DNA from: Bacteroidia bacterium
Lineage (GTDB): Bacteria; Bacteroidota; Bacteroidia; Bacteroidales; Azobacteroidaceae
Direction of reading: 5' to 3'
Length of the DNA stretch: 40,607 bases
NCBI GenBank assembly: GCA_025999935.1
Contig: BNXY01000021.1
Span: forward strand, 1-40,607
The notes beneath the pieces were generated by a model. The model did not search any database, was not told where the DNA came from, and worked only from the letters and a program-made list of their open reading frames with translations. Below, in pieces: positions 26,005 through 34,536 of the stretch; position 1 is the stretch's first letter, and each line of letters starts with the position of its first letter. Both the position numbers and the translations under genes were made by a program.

Positions 26005-27781
26005 CTGAAAAATTATCTACTAAGACTTCTCTATAAGCGTTAAATATTTTTGATTTGGAAACGAAGCCCAAATATTTTCCTTTGTTGTCAATTACCGGAA
26101 GATTCCAAGCTTTGGTATCGTCGAAAATCTGCATGATTTTCTCCATCGGCATACTGATATTGATTTTCTCCGGAGGCGAAACCATGAATTTTTTCACTTT
26201 GAAACGGTTGTATAATTCCGGACGGAACATGATATTCCGTATATCGTCCAAGAGAACAATACCCCGCAAAACGCCCTCATCGTCAATAACGGCAAATACA
26301 TTCCGGCTTGATTGGGCAATCACTTTGACCACATCCCCCAAAGTCATTTCCGGATGAACGGTCATAAAATCATTTTCAATTACCATATTTACGTCTAACA
26401 GCGTGAGCACGGCTTTGTCTTTGTGGTGGGTCATCAATTCGCCTTTTTGCGCCAAGCGGATGGAATACAGGCTGTAACGTTCAAAACACAAAATGGTAAA
26501 ATAAGCGCTGATGGTAACAATCATCAAAGGTAGAAAAAGTTCGTAACCGCCCGTTAATTCGGCAATCAGGAAGACCGCCGTCAATGGCGAATGCATTACC
26601 GCCGCCATCATTCCCGCCATACCCATCAAAGCGAAATTCTCTTCCGGCAAATAAACCGCCGGAAATAAATGCCCTACCGAATGGGCAAAGACAAATCCCA
26701 CGATACAGCCCAGATACAAAGAAGGGGCGAATATTCCACCGCAGCCGCCGCCGCCGTTGGTGGCGCTTGTGGCGAAAACTTTCATGAAAATAATCAAGCC
26801 CAGAAAGAAAACCATGCCCCAAAAATTTTCTCGTATGCTGTAAAACAAACTGCCGTCCAACAAATTATCGTAACTTTTCCCGATGAGGCTTCCGATGGTA
26901 TCGTAGCCTTCGCCATAGAGCGGCGGCAAAAGAAAAATAAGGATACTCAATAAGATAGAGCCTAAAAGGAATTTCTTCCAAAAACTTTCCAGTTTTCTGA
27001 AAATGCCTTCAATCCGGATAGTGGTACGCGTGAAATACAAAGCAATCAAACCGCAAGCGATGCCTAACAGAAAAACATAAGGGATGCGGTGCATGGCGAA
27101 ACTTTCCACCTGATTGAACTTGAACATGGCTTCCATCCCCGTCAGAATATAGGAAACAGTAGCAGCTGTGACGGAAGTAATCAGCAGGGGAAGTACCGAT
27201 GCCGTAGTCAAATCAAGCATCAAAACTTCTATCGTGAAAAGCAGTCCGGCGATGGGCGCTTTGAAAATCCCGGCGATGGCGCCTGCAGCTCCGCAACCGA
27301 CGAGCAACATCAAGGTTTTCTGTTCCATCTTGAAAATACGCCCCAAGTTGGAACCGATAGCAGAGCCGGTCAGTACGATAGGCGCTTCCGCTCCAACCGA
27401 ACCGCCGAAGCCGATGGTAATGGAACTGGCAACCAACGACGACCACATATTGTGCCTTTTTATCCGGCTTTTTCGTTGAGAAATGGCGTACAGAATTTTA
27501 GTTACCCCATGACTAATGTCATCTTTGACAATGTATTTGACGAATAATCCCGAAAGGAGAATCCCGACAATGGGATAAATAAGGTAAAAATAATTAGCGC
27601 CCTTTACGTCGGCGTCCCCGGTAAGAAAATGCTGAATCAAATGGATAATTTCTTTCAGTAAAATGGCCGCGAGCGCGGTGCATATCCCTATGATAAAACT
27701 CAACAGGAGGATAAAATACCGCTCTTTGATGTATTTTTCCCTCCACAACAAAACCGTATCGAACCAATCTTTTCTCAACAT
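25994..27781 (-). CDS. ClC-family chloride channel/transporter with C-terminal CBS pair
   Basis: This is a 595-residue membrane protein with about ten to twelve hydrophobic segments up to residue 430. ClC selectivity signatures are present: GGSVGAEAP (with a glutamate at 132 in the position of the gating glutamate), GIFKAPIAGLLFTIEVL, and GGGCGGIFAPSLYLG. Residues about 450-590 form two CBS domains (NDFMTVHPEMTLGDVVK and FMVSPPEKINISMPMEKIM), which usually bind adenine nucleotides and tune transport. Chloride/proton exchange and channel modes cannot be told apart with certainty; the conserved gating Glu fits either. It lies between the sugar transferase gene (one-base gap) and fmt. Confidence 0.93.
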   Translation of the reverse strand: MLRKDWFDTVLLWREKYIKERYFILLLSFIIGICTALAAILLKEIIHLIQHFLTGDADVKGANYFYLIYPIVGILLSGLFVKYIVKDDISHGVTKILYAISQRKSRIKRHNMWSSLVASSITIGFGGSVGAEAPIVLTGSAIGSNLGRIFKMEQKTLMLLVGCGAAGAIAGIFKAPIAGLLFTIEVLMLDLTTASVLPLLITSVTAATVSYILTGMEAMFKFNQVESFAMHRIPYVFLLGIACGLIALYFTRTTIRIEGIFRKLESFWKKFLLGSILLSILIFLLPPLYGEGYDTIGSLIGKSYDNLLDGSLFYSIRENFWGMVFFLGLIIFMKVFATSATNGGGGCGGIFAPSLYLGCIVGFVFAHSVGHLFPAVYLPEENFALMGMAGMMAAVMHSPLTAVFLIAELTGGYELFLPLMIVTISAYFTILCFERYSLYSIRLAQKGELMTHHKDKAVLTLLDVNMVIENDFMTVHPEMTLGDVVKVIAQSSRNVFAVIDDEGVLRGIVLLDDIRNIMFRPELYNRFKVKKFMVSPPEKINISMPMEKIMQIFDDTKAWNLPVIDNKGKYLGFVSKSKIFNAYREVLVDNFSDEG

Positions 27782-27782
27782 G

Positions 27783-29201
27783 TTATATGCCTTTTCCTGT
27801 GCAAATTGTCTTTATTGTATAAATTACTATCTTGATATCCAGCATCAACGACATGTTTTCGTAATACATGATATCGTATTGCATGCGTTCAATCATTTCT
27901 TCCACATTGCGAGCGTACCCGAATTTTACCATTCCCCAGGACGTGATTCCGGGGCGGACATTGTGAAGCAAGTAAAAATACGGTGCTTGTTTCACAATTT
28001 TCTCGATGTAATATTTCCGTTCCGGCCGTGGGCCAACGAGCGACATATCGCCTTTCAAGACGTTCCAGAACTGGGGAAACTCGTCCAAACGGTATTTCCG
28101 CATGATTTGTCCGTAAGGCGTAATTCGTTCATCATTTTCCGATGAAAGCAGCGGCCCGTCTTTTTCCGCATCATTGCGCATCGTTCGGAATTTGTATATC
28201 ATAAACGGTTTACCGCGATAACCGATTCGTTCCTGTTTGATAAAAACCGGCCCCGGCGAATCCAATTTAACCCGAATAGCCCAATACAGATAAATTGGGG
28301 ACAAAAGTAATAAAACGAATCCGGAAATCAATCTATCAAGGGTATGTTTTATGTTTTTTTCTCCTTCCGGGAAATTATTATCGGTAACATCGATCAACGG
28401 ATATCCGGTAATGGTTCTAATTTTAATTCCTCCGGTCAATAGTTTGGTTTGGCTGATAGGCAGTTTAATCGGCAGTTTGTATTGATACAGAGAATAGAGT
28501 AGCCCGAGCAATTCATCGTCATCGTCCGTATCGACCGCGACAATCAATTCTTCTGTTCCCAATTCATTGATGAGGGAGCCCAAATCCGCAACACTTCCAA
28601 TAACCGGTTGATTCCCTGTTTTTTGATGAGGCAGGAGGATGCTTGTGTCGATAAATCCCTGAATGGAATACATCAAAGATTCGGAAGGCTTATCCAATAA
28701 GCGTTTCGTTTGCAGGGCTTTTTCCCCGTTTCCGAGAATCAGCGCCCGGATAGTCCATTCCCGTTTCCTGATTTTACGGGAAGTTTGGTTGGTAATAATT
28801 AAACGGAAAAAATAAGTGAACCCAAAAGTAAACAGAAACAAATAAGAAAACTGCTCGTAATAAACATGGAAAGATTCCGGCAGATTTTTCAATACAACGC
28901 CAAAGAAAATAACAATCGTTCCGAGAAATACGGTTCCAAAAGTGGTAAAAAATTCCGATAATCTTGATTTCTCAAGCGGTTTATTGTAATATCCGGAATA
29001 GTAATACAGAATCAGCCAACCGAATGGAATGAGAATTTGTCCCTTTACTACGTGGCGGTAAGACATAAAATCCGTCAAATAGGTAAAGCCTTCATATTGA
29101 GCGATAAGATAATAACGGACAATATTAAACACAAACCAAGCCAAGTTGGCAGATAAAAAATCGGCCAACAAGTACTTGAACAATTGTGATTTCTTCCCCA
29201 T
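27783..29201 (-). CDS. Undecaprenyl-phosphate sugar phosphotransferase (bacterial sugar transferase)
   Basis: The enzyme class starts glycan repeat assembly by moving a sugar 1-phosphate from a nucleotide sugar to the lipid carrier. The 472-residue protein has an N-terminal group of hydrophobic segments (about residues 10-125) and a soluble CoA-binding-like middle domain. The C-terminal catalytic bac_transf domain has a membrane re-entrant helix (RLISGFVLLLLSPIYLYWA). Motifs KLDSPGPVFIKQERIG, YKFRTM, DEFPQFWNVLKGDMSLVGPRPE and GITSWGMVKFGYA fit the polyisoprenyl-phosphate hexose phosphotransferase family. The sugar is not predictable. It touches tsaC upstream (one-base overlap) and ClC downstream. 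Confidence 0.93.
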   Translation of the reverse strand: MGKKSQLFKYLLADFLSANLAWFVFNIVRYYLIAQYEGFTYLTDFMSYRHVVKGQILIPFGWLILYYYSGYYNKPLEKSRLSEFFTTFGTVFLGTIVIFFGVVLKNLPESFHVYYEQFSYLFLFTFGFTYFFRLIITNQTSRKIRKREWTIRALILGNGEKALQTKRLLDKPSESLMYSIQGFIDTSILLPHQKTGNQPVIGSVADLGSLINELGTEELIVAVDTDDDDELLGLLYSLYQYKLPIKLPISQTKLLTGGIKIRTITGYPLIDVTDNNFPEGEKNIKHTLDRLISGFVLLLLSPIYLYWAIRVKLDSPGPVFIKQERIGYRGKPFMIYKFRTMRNDAEKDGPLLSSENDERITPYGQIMRKYRLDEFPQFWNVLKGDMSLVGPRPERKYYIEKIVKQAPYFYLLHNVRPGITSWGMVKFGYARNVEEMIERMQYDIMYYENMSLMLDIKIVIYTIKTICTGKGI

Positions 29202-29764
29202 TACTCCCGGATAATTTTTATTAAGCCGCCTTTTCCCAATTGGATAATGCTTGACGGCGCGGATTTTTGCGTTTCATTTCTCCTGTAATCCACCACATAA
29301 TCAACAGAACGTAAAATTTCCGATTTTATTTCAGAGAAATTAGCCGGAGAAGGTTCTCCGCTGATGTTTGCAGACGTGGAAACAATCGGTTTTCGGAATT
29401 GTCGGCAGAGTTTTTTGGAAAAATCTTCATTCGTAATCCGGATGCCGATACTGCCGTCGCTCGCAATCAGATTGGGCGCCAGATTTTTAGCTCCCGAATA
29501 AATAATTGTCAAAGGTTTGTCCGATAAATCAATCAAATCCAAAGCGATTTCCGGCAACTCGTCCACGTAAAAATCCAATTTAGCGGAAGAATCCAGCAAA
29601 ACCAACATCGATTTGGAGTCGGAACGCTGTTTGAGTTCATAAATTTTTTTCACGGCAGCTTCGTTGGCGGCATCGCATCCGATTCCCCAAATCGTATCGG
29701 TAGGGTAGATGATAATACCGCCTTTTTTTAAAACTTCACAAGCATTTTTTATTTCTTCTTCCAT
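29201..29764 (-). CDS. tsaC: L-threonylcarbamoyladenylate synthase (TsaC/YrdC type)
   Basis: This enzyme makes threonylcarbamoyl-AMP from threonine, bicarbonate and ATP, the first step of t6A37 tRNA modification. At 187 residues it is the short form, without the Sua5 C-terminal domain. The signature KGGIIIYPTDTIWGIGCDA is at residues 14-32. KKIYELKQRSDSKSMLVLL follows, and the late STSANISGEPSP stretch is typical. It is the first gene of the tsaC - sugar transferase - ClC - fmt operon, with a promoter-like box at 29788-29795 just upstream. Confidence 0.95.
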   Translation of the reverse strand: MEEEIKNACEVLKKGGIIIYPTDTIWGIGCDAANEAAVKKIYELKQRSDSKSMLVLLDSSAKLDFYVDELPEIALDLIDLSDKPLTIIYSGAKNLAPNLIASDGSIGIRITNEDFSKKLCRQFRKPIVSTSANISGEPSPANFSEIKSEILRSVDYVVDYRRNETQKSAPSSIIQLGKGGLIKIIRE

Positions 29765-29787
29765 AATTTATCAGCGAAATTATGGTA

Positions 29788-29795
29788 CAAAGATA
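29788..29795 (-). promoter_or_regulatory. -7 box of the promoter for the tsaC operon
   Basis: TATCTTTG on the minus strand (29788-29795), 23 bases ahead of the tsaC ATG, fits TAnnTTTG. The -33 region is only a loose match. Confidence 0.55.
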
Positions 29796-29821
29796 ATCAT
29801 AGTAATTAAATTTACAGAAAA

Positions 29822-30040
29822 TCAGACAAATAAATCGTTCATTGTTATCTCCGATTGAATATTGTTCCAGTATCCGTTATGTTTTACGCCATAAGTGCTC
29901 ATCATAGTCAGATAGATTGACAACATTGATGCCTGAAATGACTTTGTTGCAACGGCAGTCAATCCGGTATTTTTCTTCACTATCGCAGCAAGTAAAATTA
30001 ACTCACTTTGTAAGCATCGGGCATACCAATCCCGATGAAT
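29822..30040 (-). pseudogene. C-terminal remnant of an ATPase-like gene
   Basis: A frame that starts after an in-frame TAA near 30040 and ends at TGA 29822 reads IHRDWYARCLQSELILLAA, then SIYLTMMSTYGVKHNGYW, then NNIQSEITMNDLFV. The closing TYGVKHN...EITMNDLF block resembles the C-terminus of Bacteroidota AAA ATPase-like proteins. There is no start codon or N-terminal part, so it is a leftover. The family name is tentative. Confidence 0.35.
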
Positions 30041-30086
30041 TTATTTAATGTCAAACATTTGAGTTTGACCTCCGTTTTCTGATTTT

Positions 30087-30711
30087 TTAATGTTCGGGCA
30101 TCCAAGAAGCCACATGCGAAAGATTCCCTGCCTGATTTTCGATGGCTTGCAGGATAGACCGTTTTTCCAATTCATCCAATCTCAATCCATCCAAAGAAGC
30201 TCCTTTTACTGTCTGCGAATCGGTATTTTGAACGGAAAAATCCGCTTCGTCCAAAATCGTTTTTCCGGAAACCAGCATTGTGCGTTCTACCAAGTTTTTC
30301 AATTCACGGATATTGCCGGGATAAGGGAGCGACTGCAAATAAGCCCATGCCGATGGCGTGAATTTCGGCTGGGGTAAACCGTTTGCTTTGGCTTGTTGTT
30401 TGGCAAATGTTCGGCGAGCAGGGGAATATCTTCGCGGCGCTTACTACGCGCACATCGACTTTGCGCGGACGGCTGTCGCCCAAGGCTTCAAAAGTCTGGT
30501 CTTGCAGTACCCGCAATAATTTCACCTGACAGGAAAGTTCCAAATCGCCGATTTCATCTAAGAAGATTGTTCCTTTGTCCGCCACCTCGAAACGTCCGGT
30601 GCGGTCGATATGGGCATCGGTGAATGCGCCCTTTTTGTGTCCGAACATCTCGCTCTCAAAAAGACTTTGCGTGATACCGCCCAAAAGGATGACCGGCGGA
30701 ATCATCATCAA
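30087..30711 (-). pseudogene. Broken sigma-54-dependent transcriptional activator
   Basis: Parts of a sigma-54 activator AAA+ domain are recognisable but in at least three frames. Frame one (30711 down) has [18 protein letters not shown] (the GAFTGA loop, here GAFTDA), [11 protein letters not shown] (Walker B) and [14 protein letters not shown] second frame has [11 protein letters not shown], and about 35 residues between these two blocks are missing. A third frame has [20 protein letters not shown], which leads into the start of the C-terminal region. The Walker A segment, any receiver domain and the Fis-type helix-turn-helix are all absent. The gene is therefore non-functional. The ATG-like starts in the separate frames are accidental. 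Confidence 0.85.
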
Positions 30712-30742
30712 TGATTAATATCATAAAAAAAGATTTTTGTTA

Positions 30743-30750
30743 CAAAGATA
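30743..30750 (-). promoter_or_regulatory. Orphan -7 box upstream of the sigma-54 activator remnant
   Basis: TATCTTTG on the minus strand, 31 bases beyond the remnant's first codons. There is no TTTG at the right distance. Confidence 0.3.
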
Positions 30751-30802
30751 ATATTTTTTATTCAAAAATTTTTTTACCTAAAAAGAATGCGTATTTTCGC
30801 AC

Positions 30803-30911
30803 ATTCTATTGTACAATTAAAATTATTTTCTGCTTAGCAAAGTATAAATAATAATATTAATATTGTATAATAGAATGTACAAAATAATATATTTATTGTA
30901 TAATGTAATAT
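30803..30911. repeat. Inverted and direct ATTGTATAAT repeats upstream of the AAA/DUF4143 gene
   Basis: ATTCTATTGTACAAT (30803-30817) and ATTGTATAATAGAAT (30862-30876) are inverted and match at 14 of 15 positions. A third, weaker copy ATTGTATAATGTAATAT lies at 30895-30911, only 13 bases ahead of the ATG at 30924. The layout could be an operator or a hairpin in the leader. Confidence 0.55.
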
Positions 30912-30923
30912 AAGATCTAAAAA

Positions 30924-31966
30924 ATGGATACTCTGATAGAAAAATCTTTGCAAAAAGTAAAGGCAGTTGATATTCGTATTATTCGCAAAATAATGGATGA
31001 AATAGACTGGAATGACCGTCTGATAGGTATTCGTGGTGCAAGAGGTGTGGGGAAAACGAAGTTCATAAATACTCAAATTGGGCGCAGACAATCAAAAATA
31101 TCTATGATGATTTTCCTGATTTGAAAGTTGTTTTTACCGGCTCGTCATTGCTCGAAATCCTCAATGCCCGTGCCGATTTGAGTCGCCGTGCAATTGTGTA
31201 TGACATTCAAGGACTTTCGTTCCGTGAATATTTGAATATTACACAAAAAACTGATTTTCAACCGTTTTCTTTGACTGATATTTTGACTAAGCAAAAAGAA
31301 ATTTCGGACGAGATTTTGGAAAAAGTCAAACCCTTGCAATTTTTTAGCGACTATCTGCGACACGGTTATTATCCTTTTTTTACCGAAGGAATTGCTAAAT
31401 ATCCCTATCGTTTGGAAGAAATTGTCAATCTGATTTTGGAAGTGGAATTGCCTTTGCTGCGAAATGTTGAGCCTGCATATATTCTCAAAATCAAGCAACT
31501 GCTACAAATAGTTGCCGAATCCGTTCCATTTGTTCCAAACATAGACAGTCTTGCCAAACGCATTAATATTCACCGAAATACCTTGCTTTCGTATCTGTAT
31601 TATTTGCAAGAAACGCGCCTTACTAATCATTTGCACAAAGATATTTCGGGCATCAACAAACTGCAAAAACCTGACAAAGTATATCTCGAAAACACGAATC
31701 TTGCCTACACTTTGGCGGAGAATAACACCGACATTGGAAATATGCGCGAAACGTTTTTTCTTAATCAACTTTCGCATCAACACACAGTTGAATATCCAAA
31801 CACAGGCGATTTTTGGGTGGATAAAAAAATATTGTTTGAAATTGGCGGAAAAAGCAAAACAGGCAAGCAAATTCAAAGCGAAAGTAACGCCTACATTGCC
31901 GCCGATAATATTGAGTACGGTTTTGGTAAAAAAATTCCGCTTTGGCAGTTCGGGTTTTTGTATTGA
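30924..31966 (+). pseudogene. AAA_14/DUF4143 ATPase gene with an internal deletion and frameshift
   Basis: The first frame (30924-31124) starts MDTLIEKSLQKVKAVDIRII and has Walker A GARGVGKT. It then loses its frame. The second frame resumes as WAQTIKNIYDDFPDLKVVFT from about 31078, then GSSLLEILNARADLSRRA and the GLSFREYL block, and ends with the DUF4143 C-terminal nuclease-like region to the TGA near 31966 (PDKVYLENTNLAYTL, FEIGGKSKTGKQ). About 50 residues that normally carry Walker B and its surroundings are missing at the junction. An internal ATG at 31121 could give a fragment, but it would lack the P-loop. The family is common, poorly understood and often found in accessory regions. Confidence 0.8.
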
Positions 31967-32427
31967 AATCGTTTTCCTGCGCATTGCTGTCATATTCCAT
32001 TTTTATTTTAATGATTTTCCGACAGGGCAAAAGTAATTCTTTTTTATCAATCAATCAAACTTTTAAGATATTTCCAGCGATTCAGGGATTAAAAAACTAT
32101 TAAATTTGTTTCGTGGGTGCAAATATACGAAAAATGAACAAAAAAACAGGAATTTTGCTTTTTGAAAGAAATAATTGTTATAACTTTACACTCTAATAAA
32201 TATTTTTTGCCTATGTATATATAGCGTAATAATACGCACATTTTAGACATTTTGGAAAAAGCGTTTTTGCTTTTATTCTTGAATAGCAAACCCCAAAAAT
32301 CAACAACAACCAACCTCAAAGCAAAATCCAAACAACAGCAATAAAACATTTGTAAATCAATAATTTATATCTAAAATTAAAAGCCAAAAAGACTGTTGAA
32401 CTGCAAAACAACCGGCATAGTTTTTCT
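31967..32427. other. AT-rich interval without a recognised gene
   Basis: I see no credible ORF. A -7-like box on the minus strand (TATATTTG, 32120-32127) has no -33 partner. The inverted pair TTTCGT / ACGAAA (32110-32115 and 32126-32131 approximately) surrounds it. Part of the lost N-terminus of the recombinase downstream may have been here. Confidence 0.4.
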
Positions 32428-32943
32428 ATGGGGTCGGTACGGTCAAAAGTCAATACTCCCTGTTTTTATCCAAATATCAAAAGTGGCTTTTTGTTTGCCT
32501 GTTTCAGCGGGTTGCGATTCAGCGATGTAAAAGGGCTTACATGGGGAAAGTTACAAAGAGATAACGGCGGGAATATGTTTATCAATTATGTTCAAAAGAA
32601 AACAGAAAAACAGGAATATCTGCCGATTAGCAAGTCGGCTGTAAAGTATCTGCCGGAAAGAGGCAATGCAAAGGATGATGATTCGGTTTTCAAGTTCCCT
32701 GGTGGTGGATATGTGAATTTACAGTTGCGACAATGGGCATTTACGGCAGGGATAAAGAAGAAAGTAACTTTTCATGTAGCACGACATACTAATGCAACCT
32801 TGCTGTTAAGTTTGGAAGTGCCGATTGAAACGGTTAGTAAGATTTTGGGACATTCCGATATAAAGACCACACAGATTTATGCCAAAGTCATTGATAAGAG
32901 CAAGCGGGATGCGGTGGATAAGTTGGATGGATTGACAGTATAG
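32428..32943 (+). pseudogene. Tyrosine recombinase, catalytic domain only (N-terminus lost)
   Basis: The 171-residue frame has the full catalytic set of a phage-integrase/XerC-like recombinase. R30 is in FSGLRFSDV, H116 and R119 are in HVARHTN, H142 is in LGHSD, and Y151 is in TTQIYAKV. The N-terminal arm and core-binding (SAM-like) domains, normally 150-250 residues, are absent, and the first residues MGSVRSKVN do not resemble them. The ATG at 32428 is probably not an original start. The fragment is typical of Bacteroidota conjugative-element or island integrases. It could be a decayed remnant or, less likely, a small active protein. Confidence 0.75.
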
Positions 32944-32952
32944 CTCCGATAG

Positions 32953-32984
32953 CTTTTACTTACTGAATATTTATTGTATTTTTG
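32953..32984 (+). promoter_or_regulatory. Promoter for the DUF1016 gene
   Basis: TATTTTTG at 32977-32984 matches TAnnTTTG, and TTTT at 32954-32957 is a partial -33 box with 19 bases between. It is 20 bases ahead of the ATG at 33004. Confidence 0.5.
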
Positions 32985-33003
32985 TCGCTAAATTAATAAG
33001 AAG

Positions 33004-33558
33004 ATGCCATTGATAAAGCAAAATAATTTTGAGGAACTGATAAACAATGTTTATCAAACACATTGCATCTTGCAGGCTAATGCAACGAGAGCCATTAATT
33101 TAAATTTGACTGTAAGAAATTGGCTTGTAGGTTGCTATATTGTTGAGTTTGAGCAAAACGGGGAAGATAGGGCAAAATATGGAACCCGCTTGCTCGAAGA
33201 AATGGCAAAAAGTGTAAAAGAAAAAGGCGTCAAAGGTTTGAATTTAAGAACATTGCGAAATTGTAGGATTCTTTATGTCACTTATCCTCAAATTCGGCAG
33301 ACAGTGTCTGCCGAATTGAAAAACGAGCAACAACTGTCTGTTTTGCCTGCACTTGCAGATGACACCAACATTCGGCTGACAGTGTCAGCCAAATCTGACG
33401 AAGAAATGGTTTTGCCACCTGAATTGTTGCTGACCAGACTGACATTTTCGCATTTTATTGAACTAATCCGTGTGGACGATGATTTGTCCACAAACAAGGA
33501 AGCCATAATTGCTAAAATCAAAAACCTTAAATCTGATTGTGCCGACAGGCGGGATTGA
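33004..33558 (+). pseudogene. DUF1016 (YhcG-type) nuclease gene, truncated by an IS91-type element
   Basis: The 184-residue frame carries the N-terminal YhcG/DUF1016 domain (GEDRAKYGTRLLEEMAKSV and GLNLRTLRNCRILYVTYPQI). It reaches LTFSHFIELIRVDDDLSTNK, which normally leads into the C-terminal PD-(D/E)XK nuclease domain. That domain is missing: from about 33535 the DNA is transposase sequence, and the frame ends after a few foreign codons (SDCADRRD). Intact members are predicted Holliday-junction-like or restriction-associated nucleases, often in accessory DNA. The truncated product would lack the catalytic domain. Confidence 0.8.
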
Positions 33559-34204
33559 CGAGAGTGGAAACTGGAAAAATACGCACACAGACGGTAAATA
33601 CCTTTTTCCCGTAAAGGCGATGAGTGCAGTATATCGCGGTAAATTTATGACTGGTTTTCAAGCGTTTATTTCAGAGAGCGGAATGGAATTGACTCAAGAT
33701 TTGAGAAAAGAACTTTACCGCAAAGACTGGGTGGTTTATGCCAGGCGTCCTTTCGGGGGAGCGGCGCAGGTAATCGAATATCTGGGACGATATACGCACA
33801 AAATTGCCATCAGTAACCACCGTTTGCAAAGTATTGACGGGGGGAAAGTATCTTTCACATACAAAGATTACAGCGATGACAGCCAAACAAAGACAATGAC
33901 ATTGGACGCAGTAGAGTTTTTAAGGCGTTTTTGCCTGCATATTTTGCCCAAGGGTTTTCGCAAGATAAGGCATTTTGGGATACTGGCTTCACGCAATAAA
34001 GCAGAACTGAAATCGCAACAGGAAAAGATGAATCCACTCGAAACCGACAGACAAAAACCTGTATATACAAAAGTATTCTTTGATAAAAAGCAATGTTCCT
34101 GCTGTAAAACGGGAAGAATGGAAATTGTGTGGAGTTTCAGGGCTAATGCTCCACCTGAAATAGTGACAAAAAACAAAAAAGTTGTCCTGAAATCCGATAT
34201 TTAA
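33536..34204 (+). mobile_element. IS91-type transposase remnant (3' part only)
   Basis: From about 33536 the frame reads IVPTGGIDESGNWKNT, AMSAVYRGKF, ARRPFGGAAQVIEYLGRYTH and KIAISNHRL, ending at TAA 34204. YLGRYTHKIAISNHRL is characteristic of IS91/IS801-type (Y2) rolling-circle transposases. The N-terminal zinc-binding region and HUH motif are missing, so the element is inactive. The C-terminus has a small cysteine pair (CSCCKTGRM). Its left end joins the DUF1016 gene directly, so the transposase and nuclease sequences were fused by a rearrangement. Confidence 0.85.
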
Positions 34205-34465
34205 CCCCAATCTGTTTCTGCCTTAAAACGGCGGACAGCTATGCTATTGTGCAAAATCGAAAAAAAACGAACTCGAAACCGAAAAAGAATGAAAATAAAA
34301 ACGGCTCAAAAACTTTTGCCAAACACACCAAAATGGACAAAACCGGCATAAAATCTACCAAACTCCTGCCAAATTCCTGCCAACTTTTATCTCTCCGGAA
34401 TCCAATCCGATTATTGAAACCCCATAGAGAAAAATCGCACATTTACCACCGCTACCGAAGCCAAA
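34205..34465. other. Non-coding stretch after the transposase remnant
   Basis: I see no gene. Lysine/asparagine-rich short frames are chance. CTCCTGCCAA and TTCCTGCCAA (34362-34382) form a short direct repeat. The end of the IS91-type element probably lies here. Confidence 0.4.
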
Positions 34466-34530
34466 GTTCAACGATGGCTTAAATCGCAACTCCGCTACGC
34501 TGCGTAGCGTTTAAGCCTTTATTGTTATCG
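34466..34530 (-). other. attC-like imperfect hairpin downstream of the GNAT gene
   Basis: On the minus strand the region starts near CGATAACAATAAAGG and ends ATCGTTGAAC. GGCTTAAACGC pairs with GCGATTTAAGCC, leaving one bulged base. An inner stem CGCTACG/CGTAGCG (34493-34509) fills the tip. AAC...GTT lies at the outer ends, as in integron attC core sites, and GTTGAAC fits GTTRRRY, but the opposite R box fits poorly. It starts 7 bases after the GNAT stop codon. It has no T-tract, so it is not an intrinsic terminator. It could also be an IS91 terminus. Confidence 0.35.
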
Positions 34531-34536
34531 GCTGGT

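Noticed and set aside
31121..31966. A free-standing 281-residue gene starting at 31121
   Set aside because: It is the second half of the AAA/DUF4143 gene; without the P-loop it cannot be the original protein.
32089..32349. Minus-strand 86-residue frame in the AT-rich gap
   Set aside because: Low-complexity composition, no family features and no start context; likely chance.
34239..34482. Short Lys/Asn-rich frames after the transposase
   Set aside because: Composition follows the AT-rich DNA, and both strands have similar frames without family features.
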